Shown here: in pieces, positions 49,399 through 59,130 of the stretch
Position numbering within the stretch: position 1 is the stretch's first letter
How the letters are laid out: each line of letters starts with the position of its first letter
NCBI RefSeq assembly: GCF_001269365.1
Contig: NZ_CXOM01000006.1
Span: 17,863-81,862, forward strand
Source of the DNA: Limnohabitans sp. Rim11
GTDB taxonomy: Bacteria > Pseudomonadota > Gammaproteobacteria > Burkholderiales > Burkholderiaceae_C
Direction: 5' to 3'
DNA: 64,000 bases
Position numbers and translations under genes: made by a program
Notes under the pieces: generated by a model
Told to the model about the DNA's origin: nothing
Seen by the model: the letters and a program-made list of their open reading frames with translations, nothing else
The model's database searches: none

Positions 49399-50331
49399 AT
49401 GCCTAACGAACGCCCACCCAGCTTAGATCCCATTGCGGCACGCAGATGGGCGCACCTGCCATGGGACGGCACCAACAAGGCAGAGTCCGTCGATTCGCCA
49501 TGGTTGCACGAAGAAGTGGCAAGGCGCATGGCGGAAAGGCTTCCCTACATTCGCTTGCAACCCAAAGCTTGGGCTTTTTGGAATCCTGTGCGGGCGGGCT
49601 TGAATGCCTTGGCTTTGTTGCAGAAAACTTACCCCAATGCGCAAGGGTATTTGACGGCTGACAGGCAAGGCGAGGCCGAGTGGGTCAAGGCCAAAACCAG
49701 CCCGCCTTGGTGGAAGCCTCAGGCTTGGGGCCGTCAACGCCTGCAAACTGGCGCTATCGCCACCAACAGCATGGACATGGTGTGGGCCAACATGTTGCTG
49801 CATCAACAGGCATCGCCCCAAGAATTGCTGGCCGAATGGCACAGAGTGTTGGCAGTGGACGGATTTTTGATGTTTTCCTGCTTAGGCCCCGACACCCTGA
49901 AAGAATTGAGAAGCGTCTACGCGGCCCAAAACTGGCCCATGCCCGCGCATGAATTTACCGACATGCACGATTGGGGCGACATGCTGGTGCACGCCGGTTT
50001 TGCCGAGCCTGTCATGGACATGGAAAAAATCAGCTTGACCTATGTCAATTCAGAAAAACTTGTTGAAGATTTGCGTAAGTTAGGGCGTAATTTTCATGTC
50101 AGCAGATTTGCCGGATTGCGTGGCAAAAATTGGTACAAAAATTTTCAACAAGCGCTTTTGTCTTTGGCCCAAAAAGACTCGGAAGGCCGACTGGTGCTCA
50201 CTTTCGAGGTGGTTTATGGCCATGCGCTCAAGCCTCAGCCACGCATCAAAGTAGATTCACAAAGTCGAATTGGCTTGGATGACATGCGTCAAATGTTGAG
50301 AAATCCACAAAAGAAATCAAATCAAGTTTGA
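49399..50331 (+). CDS. BioC-like methyltransferase-family protein without motif I
   Basis: 310 residues from the ATG at 49399 (MPNERPPSLDP). The C-terminal two thirds match BioC-type methyltransferases (Asn-Ser-Met-Asp-Met-Val-Trp-Ala-Asn-Met, Phe-Ser-Cys-Leu-Gly-Pro-Asp-Thr-Leu, and a tail on Val-Tyr-Gly-His-Ala). The glycine-rich SAM loop that should lie near residue 60 is absent; that stretch reads Val-Arg-Ala-Gly-Leu-Asn-Ala-Leu-Ala. It may be inactive or bind SAM another way. In biotin synthesis BioC methylates malonyl-ACP. Confidence 0.75.
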   Translation: MPNERPPSLDPIAARRWAHLPWDGTNKAESVDSPWLHEEVARRMAERLPYIRLQPKAWAFWNPVRAGLNALALLQKTYPNAQGYLTADRQGEAEWVKAKTSPPWWKPQAWGRQRLQTGAIATNSMDMVWANMLLHQQASPQELLAEWHRVLAVDGFLMFSCLGPDTLKELRSVYAAQNWPMPAHEFTDMHDWGDMLVHAGFAEPVMDMEKISLTYVNSEKLVEDLRKLGRNFHVSRFAGLRGKNWYKNFQQALLSLAQKDSEGRLVLTFEVVYGHALKPQPRIKVDSQSRIGLDDMRQMLRNPQKKSNQV

Positions 50332-50370
50332 TAAATCTCAAACTTGGCTCGCAACTCGGTTAAAATTCTC

Positions 50371-50395
50371 GCCGTTGAGCTTGACCGTCAACGGC
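50371..50395. other. Hairpin in the coxB leader
   Basis: GCCGTTGA, a 9-base loop and TCAACGGC form a perfect 8-bp stem about 107 bases before the coxB start, in a 170-base region without a gene. No T-run follows. It may be a leader structure, a terminator of the gene before or chance. Confidence 0.4.
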
Positions 50396-50501
50396 CTTCT
50401 CGTGGCTGTGTGTGAAGACTCTTTCTGTGTTCCCTTTTTGTGTTCCCTTTTGTAACAACTGTAGTGGTTTCATTTTTGAAACTTGGAAGTTAGTGAAAAC
50501 T

Positions 50502-51674
50502 ATGAAGAGCATTTCCAAAACATTGGTGTCTTTGCTGGGCAAAGCAGGTATTTGGGCTGGCGCTTGGGTGGCAACAGCCGCTTACGCTGTCAAAGACTTG
50601 CCAGGCGGCCCCGCTGTCAATCAACTTGACTTTCACCCCGCAGTCACCAAAATTGCTGAAGAGCAGCACTGGCTCCACGTCATGATGATGATTTTGTGTA
50701 CAGTCATTTTTGTGGCAGTGTTTTCGGTGATGTTCTATTCCATCTGGAAGCACCGCAAATCGGTGGGCCACAAGCCAGCCACTTTCCACGAGTCCATGAC
50801 CGTCGAAGTAATCTGGACCATTGTGCCTTTCATCATCGTGATCTTGATGGCTTTGCCCGCTACCAAAGTTTTGGTCGCTCAAAAAGACACCACCAACGCC
50901 GACCTCACCATCAAAGCCACTGGCTACCAGTGGAAGTGGGGCTACGACTACATCAAGGGTGAAGGCGAAGGCATTGGCTTTATCTCTACTTTGGACAACG
51001 CCCAGCGCGAAATGTCCAACACGGGCAAGCCTTCTGGCGACGACTACTTGCTCAAAGTCGACAACCCCATGGTGGTGCCTGTCGGCAAAAAAATCCGCAT
51101 CATTACCACTGCCAATGACGTGATCCACGCCTTTGCAGTGCCTGCCTTCGGTATCAAGCAAGACGCCATTCCTGGTTTTGTGCGCGACACTTGGTTCCGT
51201 GCCGAAAAAACTGGCGACTTCTACGGTCAATGCCAAGAGCTGTGTGGTAAAGAGCACGCTTACATGCCTATTCATGTGAAGGTCTTGTCGACTGAAGACT
51301 ACTCCAAGTGGGTCGATGCCGAGAAGAAAAAACTGGCCGCCAAGGCCGATGATCCCAACAAAGTTTGGGCCTTGGACGACTCCATGAAGCGTGGCGAAAA
51401 AGTATTCGCCGCCAATTGCGTAGCTTGCCACCAAGCTGCTGGCAAAGCAGTGGGTTCCATCAAGGCATTGGACGGTTCTGCATTAGTTCTGGATGCCGAC
51501 AAGTCAAAGCAAATTGCTGTTTTGCTGAATGGTCAAAACAATCAAGCCATGCCCGCATGGAAGCAATTGTCAGACACCGAAATTGCGGCTGTGATCACTT
51601 ACACCAAAAACAATTGGTCTAACAAGACTGGGCAAGTCGTTCAACCAGCTGAAGTGCTGGCTGCACGCAAGTAA
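50502..51674 (+). CDS. coxB: Cytochrome c oxidase subunit II with fused cytochrome c domain
   Basis: 390 residues from the ATG at 50502. Two N-terminal helices, CuA domain with Cys244-Gln-Glu-Leu-Cys248, His252 and Met255, and a C-terminal cytochrome c domain with Cys306-Val-Ala-Cys309-His310. This is the caa3-type plan in which subunit II carries its own heme. It accepts electrons from periplasmic c-cytochromes and passes them to CuA. First gene of the oxidase block. Confidence 0.96.
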   Translation: MKSISKTLVSLLGKAGIWAGAWVATAAYAVKDLPGGPAVNQLDFHPAVTKIAEEQHWLHVMMMILCTVIFVAVFSVMFYSIWKHRKSVGHKPATFHESMTVEVIWTIVPFIIVILMALPATKVLVAQKDTTNADLTIKATGYQWKWGYDYIKGEGEGIGFISTLDNAQREMSNTGKPSGDDYLLKVDNPMVVPVGKKIRIITTANDVIHAFAVPAFGIKQDAIPGFVRDTWFRAEKTGDFYGQCQELCGKEHAYMPIHVKVLSTEDYSKWVDAEKKKLAAKADDPNKVWALDDSMKRGEKVFAANCVACHQAAGKAVGSIKALDGSALVLDADKSKQIAVLLNGQNNQAMPAWKQLSDTEIAAVITYTKNNWSNKTGQVVQPAEVLAARK

Positions 51675-51709
51675 TCTGGTACTTTGAAAAGTATTTAAAG
51701 GAAATCAAG

Positions 51710-53338
51710 ATGAGCGCTGTTCTCCATCCTCACGATCAAGCCCACGGTCATGATGACCATGACCACCACGGTGCGCCTACGGGCTGGCGCCGTTGGGTGT
51801 TTGCCACCAACCACAAAGACATCGGTACTTTGTACCTGTTGTTCAGCTTTGCCATGCTCATGATTGGCGGCGTTTTGGCGCTCCTCATTCGCGCTGAGTT
51901 GTTCCAGCCTGGTTTGCAATTGGTCAACCCCGAATTGTTCAATCAATTCACCACCATGCACGGCCTGATCATGGTGTTCGGCGCCATCATGCCGGCCTTC
52001 GTTGGTTTTGCTAACTGGATGATTCCTCTGCAAATTGGCGCGTCCGACATGGCCTTTGCTCGCATGAACAACTTCAGCTTCTGGCTGATGATTCCTGCCG
52101 CTGTCATGTTGGCTGGTTCGTTCTTCATGCCTGGTGGCGCACCTGCTGCCGGCTGGACTTTGTACGCCCCCCTCACATTGCAAATGGGTCCTTCCATGGA
52201 CGCCGGTATTTTTGCGATGCACATTTTGGGCGCCTCTTCCATCATGGGCTCCATCAACATCATTGTGACCATCTTGAACATGCGTGCCCCTGGCATGACG
52301 CTCATGAAGATGCCCATGTTTGCTTGGACTTGGCTCATTACGGCTTACTTGTTGATCGCTGTGATGCCTGTGTTGGCTGGCGCCATCACCATGACCCTCA
52401 CTGACCGTCACTTCGGTACCAGCTTCTTCAACCCATCTGGCGGCGGCGACCCCGTCATGTACCAACACATCTTCTGGTTCTTCGGTCACCCCGAGGTGTA
52501 CATCATGATCTTGCCGGCCTTCGGCATCATCAGCCAGGTGGTTCCTGCTTTCTCACGCAAAAAGTTGTTCGGTTATGCCTCTATGGTGTACGCCACTTCT
52601 TCTATTGCCATTTTGTCTTTCATTGTGTGGGCTCACCACATGTTCACAACCGGCATGCCTGTGACGGGCCAGTTGTTCTTCATGTACGCCACCATGCTGA
52701 TTGCGGTGCCAACTGCTGTGAAAATTTTCAACTGGATTGCCACCATGTGGCGCGGCTCCATGACCTTTGAAACACCCATGTTGTTTGCCATTGGCTTCAT
52801 CTTCGTGTTCACCATGGGCGGCTTCACTGGTTTGATCTTGGCCATGGCCCCAATCGACATTCAATTGCAAGACACGTACTACGTGGTGGCTCACTTCCAC
52901 TATGTGTTGGTTGCAGGTTCTTTGTTTGCCATGTTTGCAGGTGCTTACTATTGGCTGCCTAAATGGACAGGCGTGATGTACTCAGAAGGCCGCGGCAAGA
53001 TTCACTTCTGGTGGTCACTGATCTCCTTCAACATCACTTTCTTCCCCATGCACTTCTTGGGCTTGGCCGGTATGCCACGTCGCTATGCCGACTACCCCAT
53101 GCAGTTTGCCGACTTCAACGCCATTGCCTCTGTGGGTGGTTTCTTGTTCGGTTTTGCACAGGTTTACTTCTTCCTGTTCGTCGTTGTGCCTTGCATGCGC
53201 GGACAAGGTGCCAAAGCACCCCAAAAACCCTGGGAAGCTTCTGAAGGTTTGGAGTGGGAAGTTCCATCTCCCGCACCTTTCCACACGTTTGAAAACCCAC
53301 CCAAGCTGGATGCCACGGCTACCCGCGTTATTGGTTAA
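51710..53338 (+). CDS. ctaD: Cytochrome c oxidase subunit I
   Basis: 542 residues with 12 membrane helices. His ligands for heme a, a3 and CuB are in [21 protein letters not shown] and Val-Ala-His-Phe-His-Tyr-Val. The Tyr of GHPEVYI links to a CuB His. It reduces oxygen to water and pumps protons. The N-terminus has a His-rich stretch (DHDHHG) common in the family. Confidence 0.97.
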   Translation: MSAVLHPHDQAHGHDDHDHHGAPTGWRRWVFATNHKDIGTLYLLFSFAMLMIGGVLALLIRAELFQPGLQLVNPELFNQFTTMHGLIMVFGAIMPAFVGFANWMIPLQIGASDMAFARMNNFSFWLMIPAAVMLAGSFFMPGGAPAAGWTLYAPLTLQMGPSMDAGIFAMHILGASSIMGSINIIVTILNMRAPGMTLMKMPMFAWTWLITAYLLIAVMPVLAGAITMTLTDRHFGTSFFNPSGGGDPVMYQHIFWFFGHPEVYIMILPAFGIISQVVPAFSRKKLFGYASMVYATSSIAILSFIVWAHHMFTTGMPVTGQLFFMYATMLIAVPTAVKIFNWIATMWRGSMTFETPMLFAIGFIFVFTMGGFTGLILAMAPIDIQLQDTYYVVAHFHYVLVAGSLFAMFAGAYYWLPKWTGVMYSEGRGKIHFWWSLISFNITFFPMHFLGLAGMPRRYADYPMQFADFNAIASVGGFLFGFAQVYFFLFVVVPCMRGQGAKAPQKPWEASEGLEWEVPSPAPFHTFENPPKLDATATRVIG

Positions 53339-53355
53339 TTTGGAACAAAGCCATC

Positions 53356-53475
53356 ATGTCCACAACCCCAGAACAGAAGAAAAGCAACGCACGCCTTGGT
53401 CTGATATTGGCCTCGGTGGCTGTGGTTTTCTTTGTGGGGTTCTTGGTCAAGATGGTGGTGCTGACTTCTCGTTAA
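53356..53475 (+). CDS. Cytochrome oxidase small assembly protein, 39 residues
   Basis: ATG at 53356 with AAAG before it and TAA at 53473. Encodes MSTTPEQKKSNARLGL then one hydrophobic helix (ILASVAVVFFVGFLV) and a short Lys/Arg end. A protein of this size and layout is usual between ctaD and ctaG in Burkholderiales, where it is annotated as a small assembly protein. It would be a single-span membrane peptide. It is too short to show in many ORF predictions. Confidence 0.8.
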   Translation: MSTTPEQKKSNARLGLILASVAVVFFVGFLVKMVVLTSR

Positions 53476-53512
53476 GTTCAGCGCCCCAAAGCAGTTTTCA
53501 ACCCACCGCAAC

Positions 53513-54139
53513 ATGAGCCTTTACCGCGAAAACATCAAAATGGTGAGCAAGCTGGCCATCGTTGCGGCCGGCATGTTTGCGTTTGGTTATGCGCTCATTC
53601 CCATCTACAAGCACATCTGTGAAATGACAGGCATCAACATCCTGTCCATTTCAGAGCGTCAAGTGCCGGGCAATGGCAGCACAGGCAAAGATGCCAACCC
53701 CAGCAACACGCAGGTTGATTATTCGCGCACCATCACCGTAGAGTTTGACGCCAACGCGCGCGGTCCTTGGGACTTCAAGCCCGCACAAAGCTCTGTGCAA
53801 GTTCATCCTGGTGAACTTACCACAGTGATGTACCAATTTCAAAACGTGCAAAACAGACGAATGGCTGCGCAAGCCATTCCCAGCTATGCACCCAACCAAG
53901 CTGCAGCCCACTTCAACAAATTGGAGTGCTTCTGCTTTAACCAATACACCTTGGAGCCTGGTGAGAAAAAGGAATGGCCAGTGGCCTTTGTGATTGACCC
54001 CAAGTTGTCCAAAGATGTCACCACCATCACCTTGTCGTACACGTTTTTTGAAGTGGGCGGCAAAACGCCTCCCGCACCTGCTTCCACGCCTGTGGCAGCG
54101 GTCCCTGCTGCGCTGGTAGCACCCAAGGTGGGTTCATGA
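53513..54139 (+). CDS. ctaG: Cytochrome c oxidase assembly protein (Cox11 type)
   Basis: 208 residues. One N-terminal helix (about 13-30) and an Ig-like periplasmic domain with the copper motif Cys139-Phe-Cys141-Phe. Cox11 delivers copper to CuB of subunit I. The last 20 residues are Ala/Pro-rich. It overlaps the DUF2970 gene by four bases (ATGA). Confidence 0.94.
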   Translation: MSLYRENIKMVSKLAIVAAGMFAFGYALIPIYKHICEMTGINILSISERQVPGNGSTGKDANPSNTQVDYSRTITVEFDANARGPWDFKPAQSSVQVHPGELTTVMYQFQNVQNRRMAAQAIPSYAPNQAAAHFNKLECFCFNQYTLEPGEKKEWPVAFVIDPKLSKDVTTITLSYTFFEVGGKTPPAPASTPVAAVPAALVAPKVGS

Positions 54140-54348
54140 GCAGTAGCAATGTTTCATTTTTTCGCACTTTGCAAGCAGTGTTGTGGTCCTTCATTGGTTT
54201 AAGAAAAAACAGTGAAGGCCAAGAAGACATGGCCAAACTCAATCCCTTCCATGTCTTGGTGGTGGGTTTGTCCTTGGCATTGGTTTTTGTCGTGGGCTTG
54301 ATTGCCCTCGTCAACTGGGTGGTGGCGCAGCCAAGCACCCTCAGTTAA
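54136..54348 (+). CDS. DUF2970 membrane protein
   Basis: 70 residues, with Phe-Phe-Arg-Thr-Leu-Gln-Ala-Val-Leu-Trp-Ser-Phe-Ile-Gly and Arg-Lys-Asn as in the DUF2970 family and one helix near the C-terminus. It lies regularly between ctaG and ctaE in this group. Role probably in oxidase assembly, by position. Confidence 0.87.
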   Translation: MSSSNVSFFRTLQAVLWSFIGLRKNSEGQEDMAKLNPFHVLVVGLSLALVFVVGLIALVNWVVAQPSTLS

Positions 54349-54389
54349 GTTTTTAGACAGATTAGGTTTAAGAGAGAGCAGGAGCAAGT

Positions 54390-55271
54390 ATGAGTTCTAC
54401 ATCGCACGGCACGACGCCCTATTACTTCGTCCCCAGTGAGTCACGTCATCCGGCCATGGCCGCTTTTGGCTTGTTCTTGGTGATCCTGGGTGCGGGTCAA
54501 TGGATCAATGGCGAAGAATGGGGTAAATATTCCCTGTTTGCCGGCCTGATTTGGTGGTTGGTTGTCTTGTATCAATGGTTCAAAGATGCCATCAACGAAA
54601 GCGAAGGCGGCATGTACAGCCGCAAAATCGACTTGTCCTTCCGTTGGAGCATGACTTGGTTCATCTTCTCTGAAGTGATGTTCTTCGGTGCCTTCTTCAC
54701 TGCCTTGTGGTGGGCGCGTACGCACTCCTTGCCTGAACTGGGTAGCTTGCAAAATGCTTTGTTGTGGCCCGACTTTAAAGCCGTTTGGCCTTCTGCCGCT
54801 GCTGGCGCAACGGCATCGCCTGCTGGCATTGTCGAGCCCTTCCAAACCATGGGCCCCTTCTGGTTGCCCACCATCAATACGGCTTTGTTGTTGACCTCTG
54901 GTGTCACTTTGACCATTGCACACCACGCAATTCAACACGGCGATCGCAGCAAAACCATCAAGTTCATGTGGATGACGGTTTTGTTGGGTGTGGTGTTCTT
55001 GTTTGTGCAAGGTTACGAATATGCCCACGCGTGGGGTGATTTGAATTTGAAGTTGAGCTCCGGTGTTTATGGCTCTACCTTCTACATGCTCACTGGCTTC
55101 CACGGCTTCCACGTGTTCGTCGGTATGCTGATGTTGCTGTTCATTACTTTGCGTTTGCAAAAAGGCCACTTCACCAAAGATCGTCACTTCGGTTTCGAAG
55201 GTGCGGCTTGGTACTGGCACTTCGTGGACGTGGTGTGGCTTGGCTTGTACATCTTGGTTTACTGGATGTAA
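54390..55271 (+). CDS. ctaE: Cytochrome c oxidase subunit III
   Basis: 293 residues with seven predicted helices. Conserved Phe-Ser-Glu-Val-Met-Phe-Phe-Gly-Ala-Phe-Phe (about 90) with the Glu of subunit III, and Gly-Phe-His-Gly-Phe-His-Val-Phe-Val-Gly (about 240). The family subunit does not bind metals but stabilises subunit I. Start by GAGAGCAGGAG before the ATG. Ended by the terminator at 55288. Confidence 0.97.
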   Translation: MSSTSHGTTPYYFVPSESRHPAMAAFGLFLVILGAGQWINGEEWGKYSLFAGLIWWLVVLYQWFKDAINESEGGMYSRKIDLSFRWSMTWFIFSEVMFFGAFFTALWWARTHSLPELGSLQNALLWPDFKAVWPSAAAGATASPAGIVEPFQTMGPFWLPTINTALLLTSGVTLTIAHHAIQHGDRSKTIKFMWMTVLLGVVFLFVQGYEYAHAWGDLNLKLSSGVYGSTFYMLTGFHGFHVFVGMLMLLFITLRLQKGHFTKDRHFGFEGAAWYWHFVDVVWLGLYILVYWM

Positions 55272-55287
55272 TCAGGCTTAGCCCAAG

Positions 55288-55314
55288 AAAAAAGCGCCCC
55301 AGGGCGCTTTTTTT
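55288..55314. terminator. Bidirectional terminator after ctaE
   Basis: AAAGCGCC (55291-55298), loop CCAG and GGCGCTTT (55303-55310) form an 8-bp stem with T-runs on both strands. It lies between ctaE and the convergent twin-transmembrane gene. Confidence 0.9.
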
Positions 55315-55338
55315 GTGAATGTTAAAGAGGTTAATTGC

Positions 55339-55593
55339 TTAAGCACCTGCCGGAATACCAGAGGGTTGGATGTAGCCCATCTTCCAGGCAATCAAAATGC
55401 AGATAAAGAGCACAATGGAGAAGCCCACGCGGATGGCCAAGGCTTTGACCATGTTGCCCTTTGGAGCAGGCGTTGTTTCAGCGCCCTCAGTTTGGTTGGT
55501 TTCGATGCGAGTTCCGCCACGCATCATGTAGAAGAGGGCGGAGCCCAGGCTGGCCAAAATGGCAATGAAGGCAAGTGCAACTAGTATTTTCAT
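55339..55593 (-). CDS. Twin-transmembrane protein (DUF2909 type)
   Basis: 84 residues with two helices, about 3-22 and 55-74, around a polar loop with Glu/Thr. The N-terminal Leu-Ala-Phe-Ile-Ala-Ile-Leu-Ala-Ser-Leu-Gly-Ser-Ala-Leu-Phe is the hallmark. Members lie near oxidase genes in many Proteobacteria, with unknown role. It is divergent from SURF1 by 15 bases. Confidence 0.8.
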   Translation of the reverse strand: MKILVALAFIAILASLGSALFYMMRGGTRIETNQTEGAETTPAPKGNMVKALAIRVGFSIVLFICILIAWKMGYIQPSGIPAGA

Positions 55594-55608
55594 GATGGGA
55601 ATTATCGG

Positions 55609-56385
55609 ATGAGTTGGTCGGCATTTTCAGCACCTGCAAAAAAGAACATACACCTTCAAATGGTGTTGTGGTTCTTATTGGCGCTTGTGTGTGTTGGCAT
55701 CACCTGCTCTTTGGGTTTTTGGCAACTGGGCAGGGCACAGACCAAGCTTGATTGGCAGGCAGAAATCACGCAAAAAGGGCAAATGTCTGCGCTAGATGGT
55801 GCCTTTTTGGGCAGCGTGCAAGACTCCGAAGGCAACAGGGCTGGCTTGTTGCACCGTCCTATCAATTTGGAAGGTGAGTGGCTAGCGCCATTGACCGTGT
55901 ACCTAGACAACCGCCAAATGAATGCCCGGCCAGGCTTTTATGTGCTGACGCCCTTTAAGGTTAAAGCCACTGGCGCCGTGGTGGTGGTGCAGCGCGGCTG
56001 GGTAGGTCGGGACTTTACTGACCGCACTCGCTTGCCTGCTATACAAACGCCTACCGGGCTGGTTTCAGTGAGTGGTTTGATAGCCTTGCCACCGTCAAAG
56101 CTTTACGCCTTGGGCGAGGAAGCCAAGGCGGTAATACGGCAAAATCTAGACTTCCAAGATTTTCGCGTTGAGACTGGATTGCCCTTGTTGGAAATCTCAG
56201 TCATTCAAGTGGGCGCGGCCTCTGAGGGCTTGCTGCGTGAATGGCCTCAGGCCGCAACAGGTGTAGAGAAACACTACGGTTATGCCTTCCAATGGTTTGG
56301 ATTGGCGCTTTTGATTGCATTGCTTTATGTCTGGTTCCAAATTGTCCGACCCCGTCTCAAATCCAAAGTCAGCGCCCAGCCCTGA
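55609..56385 (+). CDS. SURF1-family oxidase assembly protein
   Basis: 258 residues. N-terminal helix (about 18-40) and C-terminal helix (about 228-246) with Gly-Phe-Trp-Gln-Leu-Gly-Arg-Ala (SURF1 first motif) and His-Tyr-Gly-Tyr-Ala-Phe-Gln-Trp-Phe-Gly-Leu-Ala (last motif). SURF1 helps insert heme a into subunit I. The 3' end overlaps the next frame by about 59 bases. Confidence 0.9.
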   Translation: MSWSAFSAPAKKNIHLQMVLWFLLALVCVGITCSLGFWQLGRAQTKLDWQAEITQKGQMSALDGAFLGSVQDSEGNRAGLLHRPINLEGEWLAPLTVYLDNRQMNARPGFYVLTPFKVKATGAVVVVQRGWVGRDFTDRTRLPAIQTPTGLVSVSGLIALPPSKLYALGEEAKAVIRQNLDFQDFRVETGLPLLEISVIQVGAASEGLLREWPQAATGVEKHYGYAFQWFGLALLIALLYVWFQIVRPRLKSKVSAQP

Positions 56386-57067
56386 AAACTCTCAATGGAC
56401 CGATGCCCCCTTGGGCATGACGGTTCATACCCTGCCAACACCCACCGAGGTGGCGCAGGCCGATGAGAAACGAACACGGGTAGGCCGCTGGAAAATGTTG
56501 GCTGTGCTGTTGGTCTGCGCATCGCCTGTCATTGCGTCTTATTTCACCTACTACGTCATTCGCCCCGAAGGTCGCCGCAATCATGGCGAATTGATCAACC
56601 CTCAGCGCACTTTACCCGCCATGGAAGCCGTCAAATTGAACGGCGACAAAGTGTCTTTGAGCTCACTCAAAGGTCAGTGGTTGTTGGTCAGTGTGGCCGA
56701 TGCGTCCTGCAACGAAACCTGTCAAAAGCATTTGTATTTCCAGCGCCAACTGCGTGAGTCTTTGGGCAAAGAAAAAGACCGCATCGATTGGGTTTGGATT
56801 GCAACGGGCGATGCGCCTGTGGACGACAAGCTCATGCCTGCATTGTCGCAAGCCACAGTTTTGCGAATGAACGAGGCCAGTATTGCTGAGTGGCTGCAAC
56901 CCGCTGCGGGCCGCCAGTTGCAAGACCATTTGTATGTGGTCGACCCCATGGGCAATTGGATGATGCGATTTGCGCCTGGCATCGATTTGGCCTCTGCTTC
57001 GCAAGCCAAAAAAGACCTTGAACGACTTTTGCGCGCGTCTTCTTTTTGGGACACGGCTGGCCGCTAA
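56327..57067 (+). CDS. SCO-like membrane-anchored thioredoxin-fold protein
   Basis: 246 residues from the ATG at 56327, which overlaps SURF1; a start at 56417 (MTVHTLP) is possible. One helix (about 55-75, MLAVLLVCASPVIASYFTYYV), then a thioredoxin-like domain with Cys128-Asn-Glu-Thr-Cys132, a Cys-x3-Cys pair of the SCO copper type, and Gln-Asp-His-Leu-Tyr-Val-Val-Asp-Pro near the place of the SCO His. It is distinct from the SCO gene at 59131. Likely an oxidase assembly factor. Confidence 0.78.
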   Translation: MSGSKLSDPVSNPKSAPSPENSQWTDAPLGMTVHTLPTPTEVAQADEKRTRVGRWKMLAVLLVCASPVIASYFTYYVIRPEGRRNHGELINPQRTLPAMEAVKLNGDKVSLSSLKGQWLLVSVADASCNETCQKHLYFQRQLRESLGKEKDRIDWVWIATGDAPVDDKLMPALSQATVLRMNEASIAEWLQPAAGRQLQDHLYVVDPMGNWMMRFAPGIDLASASQAKKDLERLLRASSFWDTAGR

Positions 57068-57070
57068 ACC

Positions 57071-58189
57071 ATGACCGAAGTCGATCTCTACAACCTGTCA
57101 CCCACATTGCGTTTGCTGGGCATGGGTGTGCTCATCGCGGTGTTGCCTTTGGCCTTCACCCTTTATCGCAATCGACACAATCCCGTCAATTCCAAATTGC
57201 GTGCCATGACGGTGCTCACTTTGTTTCTCACGTTCGATTTGGTCTTGTTTGGGTCTTTTACACGCCTCACCGATTCTGGTTTGGGCTGCCCAGATTGGCC
57301 CGGCTGTTATGGCAGTGCCAGCCCCTTGGGTGCGGTGGTGCACATAGATGCGGCACAGGCCGCCATGCCCACGGGCCCTGTGACGCACAGCAAAGCTTGG
57401 ATTGAAATGATCCATCGGTATTTGGCTACCGCAGTAGGCTTTTTGATTTTGGTCTTGGCTGTTAGCAGCACCTGGCAGCGTTGGAAAGGTCAGCATTCAT
57501 TCCAAGGCGCCTGGCAAGTCAAACCCTTTTGGGCTTGGCTCACTTTGGTTTGGGTTTGCATGCAGGGCGCATTTGGCGCGCTGACGGTCACCATGAAATT
57601 GTTTCCTGCCATTGTCACGCTGCATTTGTTGGGTGGCATTGGCTTGTTGGTCTTGTTGTCTGCGCAAGTGGCTTGGAAGCCCAAATTGCAACGGCAAGAA
57701 ATTCAAACGCGCCACCGCCAATTGATTTGGGTGGCAGGCGTATTGCTCACCTTGCAAATTGCCATGGGTGCATGGGTGAGCACCAATTATGCGGTGTTGG
57801 CCTGCAATGGATTTCCAGATTGCAATGGCCAATGGTGGCCAGCATGGAATGCACAAGGCTTTGAAATTTGGCGCAGCTTGGGCATGGATTCCAAAGGGCA
57901 GTATTTGCCCATGGAAGCTTTGGTGTCCATTCACTTTGTGCACAGACTGATGGCGCTGCTGGTGTTTTCCTTTGCCGCCTTCATGATTTGGCAATTTAAA
58001 AAATCGAACGTGCTGCCAGGGCTGACCCACATGCTTTTGGCTTTGTTAACACTCCAACTCATCACGGGCTTGTCCAATGTGGTGTTAGATTGGCCTTTAT
58101 TGGCTGCTGTGGCGCACACAGGCGGTGCCGGTGCAATTATGATGACGCTCACCTACATGTTGAGCCGCAGCAAAACAAACAGACAATGA
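57071..58189 (+). CDS. ctaA: Heme A synthase (Cox15/CtaA type)
   Basis: 372 residues with eight helices. [12 protein letters not shown] (about 75), Glu-Met-Ile-His-Arg-Tyr and Ala-Cys-Asn-Gly-Phe-Pro-Asp-Cys (about 240) plus Ile-His-Phe-Val-His-Arg are the metal and heme ligands. It oxidises the C8 methyl of heme O to give heme A. It is three bases after the SCO-like gene. Confidence 0.96.
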   Translation: MTEVDLYNLSPTLRLLGMGVLIAVLPLAFTLYRNRHNPVNSKLRAMTVLTLFLTFDLVLFGSFTRLTDSGLGCPDWPGCYGSASPLGAVVHIDAAQAAMPTGPVTHSKAWIEMIHRYLATAVGFLILVLAVSSTWQRWKGQHSFQGAWQVKPFWAWLTLVWVCMQGAFGALTVTMKLFPAIVTLHLLGGIGLLVLLSAQVAWKPKLQRQEIQTRHRQLIWVAGVLLTLQIAMGAWVSTNYAVLACNGFPDCNGQWWPAWNAQGFEIWRSLGMDSKGQYLPMEALVSIHFVHRLMALLVFSFAAFMIWQFKKSNVLPGLTHMLLALLTLQLITGLSNVVLDWPLLAAVAHTGGAGAIMMTLTYMLSRSKTNRQ

Positions 58190-58220
58190 CTCCCATGAAT
58201 TTTTCACGAAGGCTTGCCGC

Positions 58221-59123
58221 ATGAGCACCGCAGCAGAATTACAAGCAGGCTCACCCTGGCGCCAGTATTACGCGCTCATGAAGCCCCGCGTGGTGCAACT
58301 CATTGTGTTTTGCGCCCTCATTGGCATGGTGCTGGCGGTGCCTGGCGTGCCCAGCTGGGCTGAAGTTTGGTTGGGCTTTGTGGCCTGCGTGGGTATTTGG
58401 CTGGTGGCCGGTGCTGCTGCTGCCTTCAATTGCTTGATTGAGAAAAGCATTGATGCCCAAATGAAGCGCACGGCATGGCGTCCCACAGCCAAAGGCCAGC
58501 TGAGCGACATGCAAGCCTTGTTGTTTTCTGCAGTGCTCTGCAGCATTGGCTCGGCTATTTTGTACTTTGCAGTCAACCCCCTCACCATGTGGCTCACCTT
58601 CGCCACCTTTGTGGGCTACGCCATTATTTATACCGTGATCTTGAAGCCCCTTACACCTCAAAACATTGTGATTGGTGGTGCATCAGGCGCTATGCCGCCG
58701 GTGTTGGGATGGGCGGCCATGACCAACGATGTGGGTCCCGAGGCCCTCATTCTTTTCTTGATCATTTTCTTGTGGACGCCGCCACACTTCTGGGCCTTGG
58801 CCTTGTACCGCGTAGAAGACTATCGCAAGTCGGGCTTGCCCATGCTGCCTGTGACGCACGGCAATGAGTTCACCCGTTTGCAAATTTTGCTCTACACCTT
58901 TGTGCTCATGGCATCTTGCTTGATGCCTTTTGCCTATGGCATGAGTTCTTGGCTGTATCTCACTGCGGCTGTTATTTTGAGCGTGATGTTCATTGGCTAT
59001 GCCTGGGCCTTGTGGCGCAATTACTCCGATGAATTGGCGCGCAAGACCTTCAAGTTTTCACTCATTCATTTGAGTGTTTTGTTTGCTGCCTTGTTGGTCG
59101 ATCATTATTTGTTTAAAGGCTAG
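58221..59123 (+). CDS. ctaB: Protoheme IX farnesyltransferase (heme O synthase)
   Basis: 300 residues of the UbiA prenyltransferase fold with eight or nine helices. Motif [15 protein letters not shown] (the Asn-x3-Asp-like Mg site) and Tyr-Arg-Val-Glu-Asp-Tyr-Arg (second site). It adds a farnesyl group to protoheme. Thirty-one bases after ctaA. Confidence 0.96.
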   Translation: MSTAAELQAGSPWRQYYALMKPRVVQLIVFCALIGMVLAVPGVPSWAEVWLGFVACVGIWLVAGAAAAFNCLIEKSIDAQMKRTAWRPTAKGQLSDMQALLFSAVLCSIGSAILYFAVNPLTMWLTFATFVGYAIIYTVILKPLTPQNIVIGGASGAMPPVLGWAAMTNDVGPEALILFLIIFLWTPPHFWALALYRVEDYRKSGLPMLPVTHGNEFTRLQILLYTFVLMASCLMPFAYGMSSWLYLTAAVILSVMFIGYAWALWRNYSDELARKTFKFSLIHLSVLFAALLVDHYLFKG

Positions 59124-59130
59124 AAGACCC

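Noticed and set aside
50490..51434. 314-codon minus-strand frame opposite coxB
   Set aside because: coxB shows the CuA and heme motifs in frame; the reverse frame is a shadow with no motif.
51695..52489. 264-codon minus-strand frame opposite ctaD
   Set aside because: His/Gly/Asn-rich shadow of a highly conserved membrane subunit.
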